A stretch of 8,097 bases of DNA from Clostridia bacterium (lineage in GTDB: Bacteria; Bacillota_E; RBS10-35; JAJYVN01), in NCBI GenBank assembly GCA_027335545.1, contig DAHWHV010000479.1, positions 1 through 8,097 of the forward strand, read 5' to 3'. The translations under genes and the position numbers were made by a program. The notes below the pieces were generated by a model that was given only the letters and a program-made list of their open reading frames with translations, had not been told where the DNA came from and searched no databases. This document shows, piece by piece, positions 1 to 7,168 of the stretch (positions are counted from its first letter, which is position 1; every line of letters begins with the position of its first letter).

Positions 1-100
1 CGGCGCGGCCGGAGGCCCCCCGGGCGCCCTTCGGCCCGCCGCTCGCCCCCCGACCCGAGGCGGGGGCGGACCGGCGGGGATCCGGAGGGTGGGTGCCTTC
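1..100. other. GC-rich leader upstream of dapG
   Basis: No stop codon occurs in any forward frame in the first 88 bases, so the end of an upstream gene is not visible. From Bacillus gene order that gene would be asd, but this is inference. An inverted repeat pairs CGCCCCC at 44-50 with GGGGGCG at 62-68 across an 11-base loop. Flanking CCGCC and GGCGG segments could extend the stem. It lies just before the dapG ribosome binding site. It could be a leader hairpin or an intercistronic structure; it has no U-tract and no recognisable lysine riboswitch core. Confidence 0.35.
84..88 (+). promoter_or_regulatory. Ribosome binding site that decides the dapG start
   Basis: GGAGG lies 12 bases before the GTG at 101. 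An in-frame GTG at 89 sits immediately after this motif and so cannot use it. The downstream GTG also gives the usual family N-terminus, MRIVVQKFGG. Confidence 0.7.
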
Positions 101-1321
101 GTGCGGATCGTCGTCCAGAAGTTTGGCGGGAGTTCCCTGGCCACGCCCGCGTACCGGGACCTGGTCGCCGAGCGGGTGGCGGCGGTCGCGCGCCGGGGGC
201 TGTGCCCCGTCGTCGTGGTGTCGGCGATGGGGCGGGCCGGCGACCCCTATGCCACCGACACGCTCTTGCAGTTGGCGCGGGAGGTCTTTCCCGACAACCC
301 CCCGCGGGAGACGGACCTGCTGCTGGCCTGTGGGGAGATCATCTCGGCCGTGGTGATGGCGGGCACGCTCCGCGGGCGGGGCTTCCCGGCGATCGTCCTG
401 ACGGGGGGCCAGGCGGGGATCATCACGGACCGGGCCTTCGGCAGCGCGCGCATCCTGCGGGTGGAGCCGGACCACCTGCGCCGGCACCTGGAGCGCGGCG
501 ACCTCTGCGTGGTGGCAGGGTTCCAGGGACTGGCCGAGACGGGGGACATCACGACCCTGGGGCGCGGGGGGTCGGACACCACCGCGGCCGCCCTCGCCGT
601 CGCCCTGCGCGCCGAGTTGGTCGAGATCTACACCGATGTGAACGGCATCAAGACGGCGGACCCGCGCATCGTGCCCGAAGCCCGCACGTTGCCGGTGGTC
701 TCCTACGAGGAGATCTTCCAGATGGCCCACCAGGGGGCGAAGGTCGTGCATCCACGGGCCGTGGAACTGGCCATGCGGGCGAACGTGCCGGTTCGGGTGC
801 GTAGTACGTTCGACGATCCGGAGAAGGAAGCGGGAACCCTCATCACGCATGGCTTTGAGAGCGGCGGCCAGTGGGATGGGCTCGCCCGCGTGGTCACCGG
901 GGTCACGCACGTGCCCGACGTCAGCCAGTTCGCCGTCGACGGGGCCTCCGACCAGGCCGATGCGACGCGCCTCTTCCGGGTCTTGGCCGAACACGGCGTG
1001 AGCGTGGATCTGATCAATGTCTCGCCGGACCGGCGCCGCTTCATCGTCGCCAACGACGACCTGGCGCGGGCCCGCCGCGCGCTGGAGGCGGAGGGATTCG
1101 CGGTGCAGGTCCGCCCGGAGTGCGCCAAGGTGTCGGTGGTGGGCACGGGCATGCGCGGCACGCCGGGCGTGATGGCTGCCGTGGTCGAGGCCCTGCAGCA
1201 GGACGGCGTCGCCATCCTGCAGACGGCCGACTCGCACGTGACCATCTCCTGTCTGGTGGCGCGCGCCGAGATGGAGCGGGCGGTGCAGGCGCTGCATCGG
1301 CGCTTCGGCTTGGACCGGTGA
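101..1321 (+). CDS. dapG: Aspartate kinase, DapG type (diaminopimelate/dipicolinate branch)
   Basis: This enzyme phosphorylates L-aspartate with ATP, the first step of the aspartate family pathway, in the cytosol. The product is 406 aa, close to the 404 aa or so of Bacillus DapG. The amino-acid kinase domain covers about residues 1-250: KFGGSS at 7-12, GRGGSDTTA at 154-162, TDVNG at 178-182 and TADPRIVP at 185-192. Two C-terminal ACT domains follow, at about 266-335 and 343-403. The second carries QTADSHVTI at 374-382, the type of motif seen in DapG-like kinases, where the ACT domains bind an allosteric inhibitor. The GTG at 101 is preferred over the GTG at 89, which would add four residues and abut the ribosome binding site. 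The stop overlaps a GTG in the dapA frame, and dapA follows in the same direction, so the two are probably one operon. Feedback by diaminopimelate is inferred from the family. A LysC-type lysine-sensitive enzyme is the alternative, but the neighbours favour DapG. Confidence 0.93.
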   Translation: MRIVVQKFGGSSLATPAYRDLVAERVAAVARRGLCPVVVVSAMGRAGDPYATDTLLQLAREVFPDNPPRETDLLLACGEIISAVVMAGTLRGRGFPAIVLTGGQAGIITDRAFGSARILRVEPDHLRRHLERGDLCVVAGFQGLAETGDITTLGRGGSDTTAAALAVALRAELVEIYTDVNGIKTADPRIVPEARTLPVVSYEEIFQMAHQGAKVVHPRAVELAMRANVPVRVRSTFDDPEKEAGTLITHGFESGGQWDGLARVVTGVTHVPDVSQFAVDGASDQADATRLFRVLAEHGVSVDLINVSPDRRRFIVANDDLARARRALEAEGFAVQVRPECAKVSVVGTGMRGTPGVMAAVVEALQQDGVAILQTADSHVTISCLVARAEMERAVQALHRRFGLDR

Positions 1322-1336
1322 CGGAGTCGGAGGCAC

Positions 1337-1342
1337 GGAGGG
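1337..1342 (+). promoter_or_regulatory. Ribosome binding site that decides the dapA start
   Basis: GGAGGG lies 8 bases before the GTG at 1351. The longer alternative, a GTG at 1318 overlapping the dapG stop as GTGA, has no comparable motif. Translational coupling from dapG could still allow it. Confidence 0.7.
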
Positions 1343-1350
1343 ATCGCGCT

Positions 1351-2262
1351 GTGGAGACGGCTGCCGCTGGGTCCGCGCCACGGGTGCTCACGGCCCTGGT
1401 CTCGCCCTTCGACGAGCGGGGACGCCTGGACCTCGCCGCAGCCGGCGCCCTCGCCCGGCGCCTGTGTGCCCGCGGTTCGGACGGCTTCGTCCTGGCCGGC
1501 ACGACGGGTGAGTCCCCCACCCTCGACGCGGAGGAGAAGCTCGCCCTCTGCCTGGCCGTCCGCTCCGCGGTGGACGGCCAGGCGCAGGTGTGGCTGGGCA
1601 CGGGCGGCTACGACACCGCCGCCAGCAGCGAACTCACCGCCGCCGCCGCCGCCGCCGGGGCCCAGGGCGTCATGGCCGTGGTGCCGTACTACAGTCGCCC
1701 GCCCCAGCAGGGCCTGTTGGCCCACTTCCAGGCCATCGCCAGGGCCACACCCCTGCCCGTGATGCTCTACAACATCCCCTCCCGGACCGGCTGCAACCTC
1801 CTGCCTCAGACCCTCGCGGCCCTGAAGGCCTCCTGCCCCAATCTCTGGGCCATCAAGGAGGCCAGCCGCGACCTGGAGCAGGTCGGGGAGATCTGCCGCC
1901 TCCTCCCCGAACTCGTCGTCTACAGCGGCGACGACGGCCTCACCCTGCCCATTCTCGCGCTGGGGGGACGGGGCGTCGTCAGTGTGGCCTCCCACTTGGT
2001 CCCCGAGCGCATCGCCCTGCTGGTGGCCTCCGCCCTGCGTGGCGAATGGGAGTTGGCCCGCCGCATCCACCTGGAGTTGCTCCCCCTGTACCGCGCCCTG
2101 TTTCTGACGACGAACCCGATCCCGGTGAAGTTGGCCCTGCGCCAGGCCGGCTTCCCCGTCGGGGGCTTCCGCCCGCCCCTGTGCGAACCCACGGAGGCGG
2201 AGGCGGCCCAGATCCGCGCCGTGGTGCGGGAGCACGGCATCGACGGTTCCCTCCGGGTGTGA
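1351..2262 (+). CDS. dapA: 4-hydroxy-tetrahydrodipicolinate synthase
   Basis: This enzyme condenses pyruvate with aspartate semialdehyde, the first committed step to diaminopimelate, lysine and dipicolinate, in the cytosol. The product is 303 aa and is a single TIM barrel of the DapA/NanA family, slightly longer than the 290 aa or so typical. The key features are all present: GTTGESPTL from residue 50 with Thr51 and Thr52; PYYSRP with Tyr114; YNIPSRTG with catalytic Tyr140; AIKEAS with the Schiff-base Lys169; and YSGDDGLTLPI followed by GGRGVVSVASH. The TTNPIPVKLAL segment near the C-terminus is also typical. Placement directly behind dapG supports DapA over other family members. The GTG at 1351 is chosen for its ribosome binding site; starting at 1318 would add 11 residues. 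A run of GCC codons around 1640-1656 makes a poly-Ala stretch inside a normal helix and looks like plain GC-rich drift. Confidence 0.94.
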   Translation: METAAAGSAPRVLTALVSPFDERGRLDLAAAGALARRLCARGSDGFVLAGTTGESPTLDAEEKLALCLAVRSAVDGQAQVWLGTGGYDTAASSELTAAAAAAGAQGVMAVVPYYSRPPQQGLLAHFQAIARATPLPVMLYNIPSRTGCNLLPQTLAALKASCPNLWAIKEASRDLEQVGEICRLLPELVVYSGDDGLTLPILALGGRGVVSVASHLVPERIALLVASALRGEWELARRIHLELLPLYRALFLTTNPIPVKLALRQAGFPVGGFRPPLCEPTEAEAAQIRAVVREHGIDGSLRV

Positions 2263-2274
2263 GGCCGGGCCGCT

Positions 2275-2302
2275 GGTCCCGGGCCCCCACGGCACCCGGA
2301 CC
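2275..2302 (+). terminator. Weak hairpin after dapA, possible terminator
   Basis: GGT-C-CCGGG pairs with CCCGGACC: eight base pairs with one bulged C and a loop of about 11 bases, starting 13 bases after the dapA stop. No U-tract follows. It could reduce read-through from the dap genes into rnj, which appears to have its own promoter about 70 bases on. Termination here is an inference. Confidence 0.3.
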
Positions 2303-2369
2303 CCCGAGCCGGAGGGGCGGACAGGCCAGCGCCGGCGGGCTCGCAGTGGCGTCTGGCCGGCGCGGGGGG

Positions 2370-2375
2370 TATAAT
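2370..2375 (+). promoter_or_regulatory. Perfect -10 box upstream of the RNase J gene
   Basis: A perfect TATAAT stands out in very GC-rich DNA, about 107 bases after dapA and 180 bases before rnj. No good -35 match exists at the usual distance: TGGCGT near 2347 is poor, and there is no extended -10 TG. Transcription would begin near 2382, giving a leader of roughly 170-180 nt. It probably provides rnj with transcription separate from dapG-dapA. Confidence 0.5.
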
Positions 2376-2389
2376 GCCCCTGACGACAT

Positions 2390-2410
2390 CTGCGTGAGTC
2401 TGCCACGCAG
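2390..2410 (+). promoter_or_regulatory. Stem-loop at the predicted 5' end of rnj mRNA
   Basis: CTGCGTG (2390-2396) and CACGCAG (2404-2410) form a perfect 7-bp stem with a 7-base loop. The stem begins about 8 nt after the transcription start expected from the TATAAT. Structures this close to the 5' end are known to hinder loading of 5'-3' exonucleases of the RNase J type. A role in stability or autoregulation of this mRNA is therefore plausible but inferred. Confidence 0.4.
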
Positions 2411-2433
2411 CCATCGTGGCCGGGTACGGAACC

Positions 2434-2482
2434 GGCACCCCCGACGCACCGTCCCCGATGGGGGCGGATGCCTGTGTTTTTT
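2434..2482 (+). terminator. Terminator-like or attenuator-like structure in the rnj leader
   Basis: GGCA plus CCCCC (2434-2442) can pair with GGGGG (2460-2464) and TGCC (2469-2472), with a 4-base bulge. A run of six T follows at 2477-2482, the longest T-run noticed in the window. A competing pairing, CCATCG (2411-2416) with CGATGG (2456-2461), would break this stem, so the leader could switch between two folds. It lies between the predicted promoter and the gene. The imperfect stem and 4-base spacing to the T-run keep confidence low. Confidence 0.3.
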
Positions 2483-2551
2483 GGTGCGCGTGGGGCCGGG
2501 TCGGTGGCCGCCGCCGTCAGCCTGCGCTCGGGACCCGGGCTCGTATGCTCT

Positions 2552-2555
2552 GGAG

Positions 2556-2557
<2 letters not shown>
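2552..2557 (+). promoter_or_regulatory. Strong ribosome binding site at the start of rnj
   Basis: GGAGGT is a perfect Shine-Dalgarno, but no ATG, GTG or TTG in the RNase J frame lies at normal distance from it. The in-frame GTG at 2556 overlaps it. The codon 8 bases downstream of GGAGG is ATT at 2565. The true start may therefore be a rare AUU. Confidence 0.5.
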
Positions 2558-4280
<1,723 letters not shown>

Positions 4281-4281
4281 C

Positions 4282-4324
4282 GGGTGGTTGCCGGTGGTGG
4301 CCACAGCCGCCACCGGCACCACCC
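4282..4324 (+). terminator. Long hairpin just after rnj, likely terminator
   Basis: The stem starts one base after the rnj stop. The arms are GGGTGGT, GCCGGTGG and GGC against GCC, CCACCGGC and ACCACCC, with one bulged T at 4289, one T-G wobble and a 4-base CACA loop. That is about 19 base pairs and is extremely stable. No U-tract follows, so it resembles the U-less hairpins often found behind genes in GC-rich bacteria. It could also protect the mRNA 3' end. Confidence 0.65.
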
Positions 4325-4704
4325 CGTGGGCCGGCGGCAGACGTCGCACCCCTGCGCCACGCGCCGGGCCGCCGCCGGGCCCGGGGCCGGCGTGCCCCCC
4401 CCCTGGTCCAACCCGTCGGCGCAGATCCTCGGGGCCCCTGGCCGGGCGCCCGCCGCTCCTCGCCCCCCCAGCGCCTGACCGCCTACGCCGCGCGGCCGGA
4501 GCCGTCCCGGACCGGCCGCGTAGGCGTGCCCGCGGAGACGGGTCCGACCGGGAAGCGGGGGGGGGCCGGACGGGGGGCCAACCCCGGACCGCGCCAGCGC
4601 GGCGGCGCCCCTCCGGCAGTGGGGGGCGAAGCCCGACCAGCGCCGTGGCCACCGGCCCGGCGGCAGCTGGATTCCCGGGGGCGTCTCGCGGCAGGCGGCT
4701 CTCC

Positions 4705-4724
4705 CCTGGAGGGAGAACTCCAGG
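4705..4724 (+). promoter_or_regulatory. Leader stem-loop ahead of the hydrolase gene
   Basis: CCTGGAG and CTCCAGG form a perfect 7-bp stem with loop GGAGAA. It stands about 35 bases before the ATG at 4760 and presents a GGAG sequence in the loop. It may shape translation or be an operator-like dyad. No known regulatory family was recognised. Confidence 0.3.
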
Positions 4725-4745
4725 TGGGCGGTCGTGCCGCTGGGT

Positions 4746-4751
4746 GGGAGG
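4746..4751 (+). promoter_or_regulatory. Ribosome binding site of the hydrolase gene
   Basis: GGGAGG lies 8 bases before the ATG at 4760. It fixes this start against the long upstream open frame and against the in-frame ATG 14 codons later. Confidence 0.75.
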
Positions 4752-4759
4752 CGCAGACC

Positions 4760-5479
4760 ATGCGACTCGCGCGCAGTCTCTATCTGGTGCCGGGGCTCTC
4801 CATGGGGAACGTCTGTCTGGTGACCGAGCCCGAGGTCGCCCTTTTCGACTGCGGGCTCCCTGGGGACGGGCCGGCCGTGCTGGCCTACCTCCGCGAGTTG
4901 TCCATCGCCCCCGCCGACCTGCGCCTCATCGCCCTGACCCACGCGGACCCGGGGCACGCGGGGGCGGCACCCTGGCTGCGGCGCAACAGTGGGGCCCGCA
5001 TCCTGGCCTCCGCGGGGGAGTCCGCCGTCGCCGCCGGCGCCCCGGCGGGCACGGTCCGGGCCGCCTGGCGGCTGGCGCTGGGGCTGGCCCGGCGACGGAC
5101 GGAGGCCTTCGCCACCGACGGCGTCCTCGCGGAGGGCGATGTGGTGGCCGGGTTCCAGGTGGTGGCTACGCCCGGCCACACGGCGGGGCACATCGCCTTC
5201 TTCCGCCCCGACGACGGCATCCTGCTCGCCGGGGATGCGGTGCGCGTGGCCGGGCGCGACCTGTTGGCCCCGGCCTTCTGGGACTCCGAGAGCGAGGTCC
5301 GCTCCCGCATCTCCCTGGCGCGTCTGGCCGATCTCCCTGTCCACCTGTTGGTCGCGGGGCACGGCCCTCCCTATGCGGAACCCGGGGCCGAGTTGCGCCG
5401 CGCGGGCGGTCCCCCCGGCTTCATGGAGGACGTGGTCCGGAGACGCGAGGAACGGCTGGCCAAGCGCCGACGGTCGTAG
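4760..5479 (+). CDS. Metallo-beta-lactamase-fold hydrolase, glyoxalase II-like
   Basis: The 239-aa product has the single-domain metallo-beta-lactamase fold. In order it shows an N-terminal beta strand region with LFDCGLPGDG, then THADPGHAG at 60-68, ATPGHTAGHIAFF with His140, LAGDAV with Asp159, and VAGHGPPY with His201. These correspond to the HxHxDH, GHT, bridging Asp and final His motifs of the family. The first motif is altered: His61 and His66 remain, but the second His is Asp63 and the usual metal-binding Asp is Gly65. The second zinc site may therefore be weak or absent, and activity cannot be assumed. No signal peptide is seen, so the protein is probably cytosolic. The C-terminus is very basic (RRREERLAKRRRS). 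It stands alone between two hairpins, so it is probably transcribed by itself. The family covers thioesterases, lactonases, nucleases and others; the substrate is unknown. Confidence 0.85.
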   Translation: MRLARSLYLVPGLSMGNVCLVTEPEVALFDCGLPGDGPAVLAYLRELSIAPADLRLIALTHADPGHAGAAPWLRRNSGARILASAGESAVAAGAPAGTVRAAWRLALGLARRRTEAFATDGVLAEGDVVAGFQVVATPGHTAGHIAFFRPDDGILLAGDAVRVAGRDLLAPAFWDSESEVRSRISLARLADLPVHLLVAGHGPPYAEPGAELRRAGGPPGFMEDVVRRREERLAKRRRS

Positions 5480-5483
5480 GGGC

Positions 5484-5513
5484 GGCGCGGCCACAGCTCG
5501 CTGTGGCCGCGCC
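5484..5513. terminator. Perfect 14-bp hairpin after the hydrolase gene
   Basis: GGCGCGGCCACAGC (5484-5497) and its exact complement (5500-5513) leave only two unpaired bases, so the last pair probably opens to a 4-base loop. It begins four bases after the stop codon. The plus-strand side is followed only by a weak T-rich patch near 5524-5530. As it lies between convergent genes it could stop transcription from either side. Confidence 0.65.
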
Positions 5514-5833
5514 CCAGCCCCGCTGTTCCTTGCGGCCACGGCCTGGGCATCACCGCCGCAGCGAGAAACCAAAGGGGACCCCCAGGACCACCAGGGGTCA
5601 CCGAGCCGTGGGCGCGTCCGGCACCCTTCCGCAGGTCTGCGGGCCAGGACGATGCCGCAAACGTCCGCTTCCGCGGCACCGTCCTCCGGAAGCCGTGGTC
5701 CCAGTTCCTCCTGACCCACTGCCCCTTGTGGTGCAGGGGCCGCCCGCGGGTTTTCGCGGCGCGGCCATCTTTGCGTTGCCCGCCCCGTGGGCAGGGCCGC
5801 AAGCGCGCCCGGGGCCCCCGCCCCGCCCAGGCC
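5514..5833. other. Structured non-coding region between convergent genes
   Basis: No gene can be supported in these 320 bases: frames on both strands lack family features. Several inverted repeats occur: CCGCAG/CTGCGG near 5630, a 12-base pair of arms at 5647-5658 and 5673-5684 with one mismatch, and GCTTCCG/CGGAAGC at 5667-5673 and 5687-5693. The last two overlap and exclude each other. GCCCCT/AGGGGC flanks an 8-base loop near 5725-5740. It may be just shared 3' untranslated sequence, or an undescribed structured RNA. No tmRNA, RNase P, SRP or tRNA features were recognised. Confidence 0.4.
5563..5599 (-). terminator. Candidate terminator for the tepA-ylzJ transcript
   Basis: On the minus strand GACCCC and GGGGTC form a 6-bp stem with an 11-base loop. 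The sequence then runs CCC TTTGGTTTCTC, an unusually T-rich tail for this DNA. It lies about 235 bases beyond the ylzJ stop. The stem is modest and termination is inferred. Confidence 0.4.
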
Positions 5834-6058
5834 TCACGACAACCCAAAGTGCGGTGTTCCGGGCTGGAAGCGCGGGTCCCAGTAGTCACGCGGCTCCGAA
5901 GAGATCAGGCGGTGGACGCACAGGCAGCCGCTCCGATCCCGCCGCAGCAGGAGGCGCCCCCCCCGGCCCCCGGGGAGGGGCACCTCCTGCAGGGCCGCCT
6001 CTTCGGCTCCCTCGCCCCCCGACCACAGGACCTCCGCCGGCACGATGCTGTAGATCAC
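5834..6058 (-). CDS. ylzJ: YlzJ-like protein
   Basis: This 74-aa protein matches the small YlzJ family, whose members lie beside tepA in many Bacillota and have no established function. The visible matches are the MIYSIVPAEVLW start and the C-terminal RLISSEPRDYWDPRFQPG, both typical of the family; the middle is a variable charged segment. It is probably cytosolic, with no signal peptide or membrane segment. It starts with GTG at 6058, preceded by GGAGGG with a 6-base spacer. It lies 69 bases downstream of tepA on the same strand and is probably cotranscribed with it. The gap contains a small CGCCCC/GGGGCG hairpin at 6102-6122. In Bacillus the gene has the same direction as rnjB; here it opposes rnj. 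Confidence 0.82.
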   Translation of the reverse strand: MIYSIVPAEVLWSGGEGAEEAALQEVPLPGGRGGRLLLRRDRSGCLCVHRLISSEPRDYWDPRFQPGTPHFGLS

Positions 6059-6064
6059 GCCGTT

Positions 6065-6070
6065 CCCTCC
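6065..6070 (-). promoter_or_regulatory. Ribosome binding site of ylzJ
   Basis: On the minus strand GGAGGG lies 6 bases before the GTG start at 6058, which supports this short gene being translated. Confidence 0.7.
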
Positions 6071-6127
6071 AGACGCTGGCGCCCGGGCCCGTCGCGCATC
6101 CCGCCCCCGTCGGTGCGGGGCGCGGAC

Positions 6128-6940
6128 TCAGGCCGGCACCGGCTTTCCGTCCCGGACCATGGCCCGCAGGGCGTCCATGGCCCGAGCCATCCCCCCGACC
6201 TCGTGGATCAGGCCCTCTTTCACCGCGTCGCGCCCCACCAGGATGGTGCCCACGTCGCGGGCCAGCTCCCCTGTCCGAAACATCAATTCCCGGTACCGCT
6301 CCTGACTGATGCGCGAGTTGGCGACGACGAACTGCACGACCCGATCCTGCATCTTGTCGAGGTACTCGTACGTCTGCGGCACGCCGATGACCATCCCGGA
6401 GAGGCGGATGGGGTGGATGGTCATCGTGGCGCTCGGAACGATGAACGAGCGGTCCACCGCGACGGCGATGGGCACGCCGATCGAATGGCCACCGCCCAGG
6501 ACAACGCTCACGCTCGGCTTGCTGAGGCTGCGAATGAGCTCGGCGATGGCCAGCCCCGCCTCCACGTCCCCCCCGACGGTGTTGAGCAGGACCAGGAGCC
6601 CGTGCACCTCGGGGTCCTGCTCGATGGCGACCAGTTGGGGCAGGACGTGCTCGTACCGGGTCGTCTTGTTCTGGGACGGCAGGCTGACATGGCCCTCGAC
6701 CTGGCCGATGATCGTCAGTGCCTGGATCGTGCTCTTGGCCGCCGGGGCCGGGGTGTCGGGCTGGGCCTCTGCGGGACCCTCGTCCTCCTGGCCCGCACCC
6801 TGGCCCGCCTCGGGCCCGTCCGTCGCCCGCGGAGAGCCGGACTGCCCTGCCCGGGTCCCCCCGCCGGCGCCGCGCTTCCCTGAGCGGGTGCCCGCCCGGC
6901 CCGCGCCGCCCGGATACGCGCAGTCATGGTCTTGCTGCAT
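6128..6940 (-). CDS. tepA: TepA, ClpP-like serine protease family protein
   Basis: The 270-aa product belongs to the TepA (YmfB) branch of the ClpP/crotonase superfamily. In B. subtilis this protein was named translocation-enhancing protein and proposed to act on signal peptides after secretion; the role is not firmly settled. The conserved core, about residues 72-265, begins with [11 protein letters not shown] and continues with [56 protein letters not shown] and [13 protein letters not shown]. Ser153 in GGHSIG and His176 are the likely catalytic pair. Asp229 in ARDVG would complete the triad by comparison with ClpP. The first 70 residues are a Gly/Ala/Pro/Glu-rich low-complexity tail, longer than in Bacillus TepA (about 245 aa in total). 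The ATG at 6940 has GGAGGG 12 bases upstream; further upstream codons are unlikely. It heads the tepA-ylzJ pair and is divergent from uppP. Confidence 0.92.
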   Translation of the reverse strand: MQQDHDCAYPGGAGRAGTRSGKRGAGGGTRAGQSGSPRATDGPEAGQGAGQEDEGPAEAQPDTPAPAAKSTIQALTIIGQVEGHVSLPSQNKTTRYEHVLPQLVAIEQDPEVHGLLVLLNTVGGDVEAGLAIAELIRSLSKPSVSVVLGGGHSIGVPIAVAVDRSFIVPSATMTIHPIRLSGMVIGVPQTYEYLDKMQDRVVQFVVANSRISQERYRELMFRTGELARDVGTILVGRDAVKEGLIHEVGGMARAMDALRAMVRDGKPVPA

Positions 6941-7168
6941 GCCGGCAGTATGCCCTCCCCTGCCCCTGACCAGGCACCGGCCAGGGCACGGGCCAAGGGG
7001 ACGGGCCAAGGGGATGGGCCAAGGGGATGGGCCGAGCGGGCATGCCCTGCCTCTGCACAGGTCTCCGGGCGGACGGGGGGGCGTACACCTCTTGGGCGGT
7101 AACCGCCGGGGCGGGAGGCGGGCAGAGGCGGGTCCGCCTCGCAGGAATCAGACCGGCGGCGCGGCGAA
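6941..7168. promoter_or_regulatory. Divergent intergenic region between tepA and uppP
   Basis: These 228 bases must hold the promoters of both genes, but no convincing -35/-10 pair is visible. On the minus strand CATACT near 6947-6952 is a weak -10 candidate, yet it would sit inside the tepA leader next to the start. The region contains the 13-bp tandem repeat, a perfect dyad GGCGGT-A-ACCGCC at 7095-7107 that could be an operator, and a 7-bp hairpin GAGGCGG/CCGCCTC at 7125-7140. Confidence 0.4.
6977..7041. repeat. 13-bp tandem repeat array upstream of tepA
   Basis: Three nearly identical 13-base units, GGGCCAAGGGGA followed by C or T, occupy 6990-7002, 7003-7015 and 7016-7028. A degenerate unit flanks each side, at 6977-6989 and 7029-7041. 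The array lies 37 bases upstream of the tepA start and 128 bases upstream of the uppP frame. It could be a protein binding array, or simple slippage sequence. Confidence 0.75.

Larger units (their letters stand above)
4325..4759. other. Non-coding stretch between rnj and the hydrolase gene
   Basis: No convincing gene lies here; open frames are low-complexity Pro/Arg/Gly shadows. It contains several structures. An inverted repeat at 4480-4526 has arms of 15 paired bases with a 5-base bulge and a 12-base loop. CCGCGC and GCGCGG form a small hairpin near 4590-4603. A run of nine G (4557-4565) is followed by a run of six G a few bases later. A 7-bp stem at 4705-4724 (CCTGGAG/CTCCAGG) lies about 35 bases before the next gene, followed by GCGG/CCGC around 4728-4740. 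No clear promoter was found, and no known riboswitch or T-box core was recognised. Confidence 0.5.

Noticed and set aside
1..100. Possible lysine riboswitch before dapG
   Set aside because: No lysine riboswitch core was recognised in the available 100 bases; only a simple hairpin is visible.
1633..1658. GCC triplet run in dapA
   Set aside because: It encodes an Ala-rich helix at a position where the family already has small residues, and codon bias explains it.
4725..4750. T-box-like sequence (GGTGGG, then GTGCCGC) before the hydrolase gene
   Set aside because: The conserved T-box core and a following terminator are absent, and the gene is not an amino-acid-related gene.
5371..5889. Minus-strand frame of 172 codons in the gap after ylzJ
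   Set aside because: It overlaps both the hydrolase and ylzJ in other frames and shows no family resemblance, so the gap is treated as non-coding.
6977..7041. CRISPR-like array
   Set aside because: The repeats are 13 bases and directly abutting, with no spacers and no cas genes nearby.
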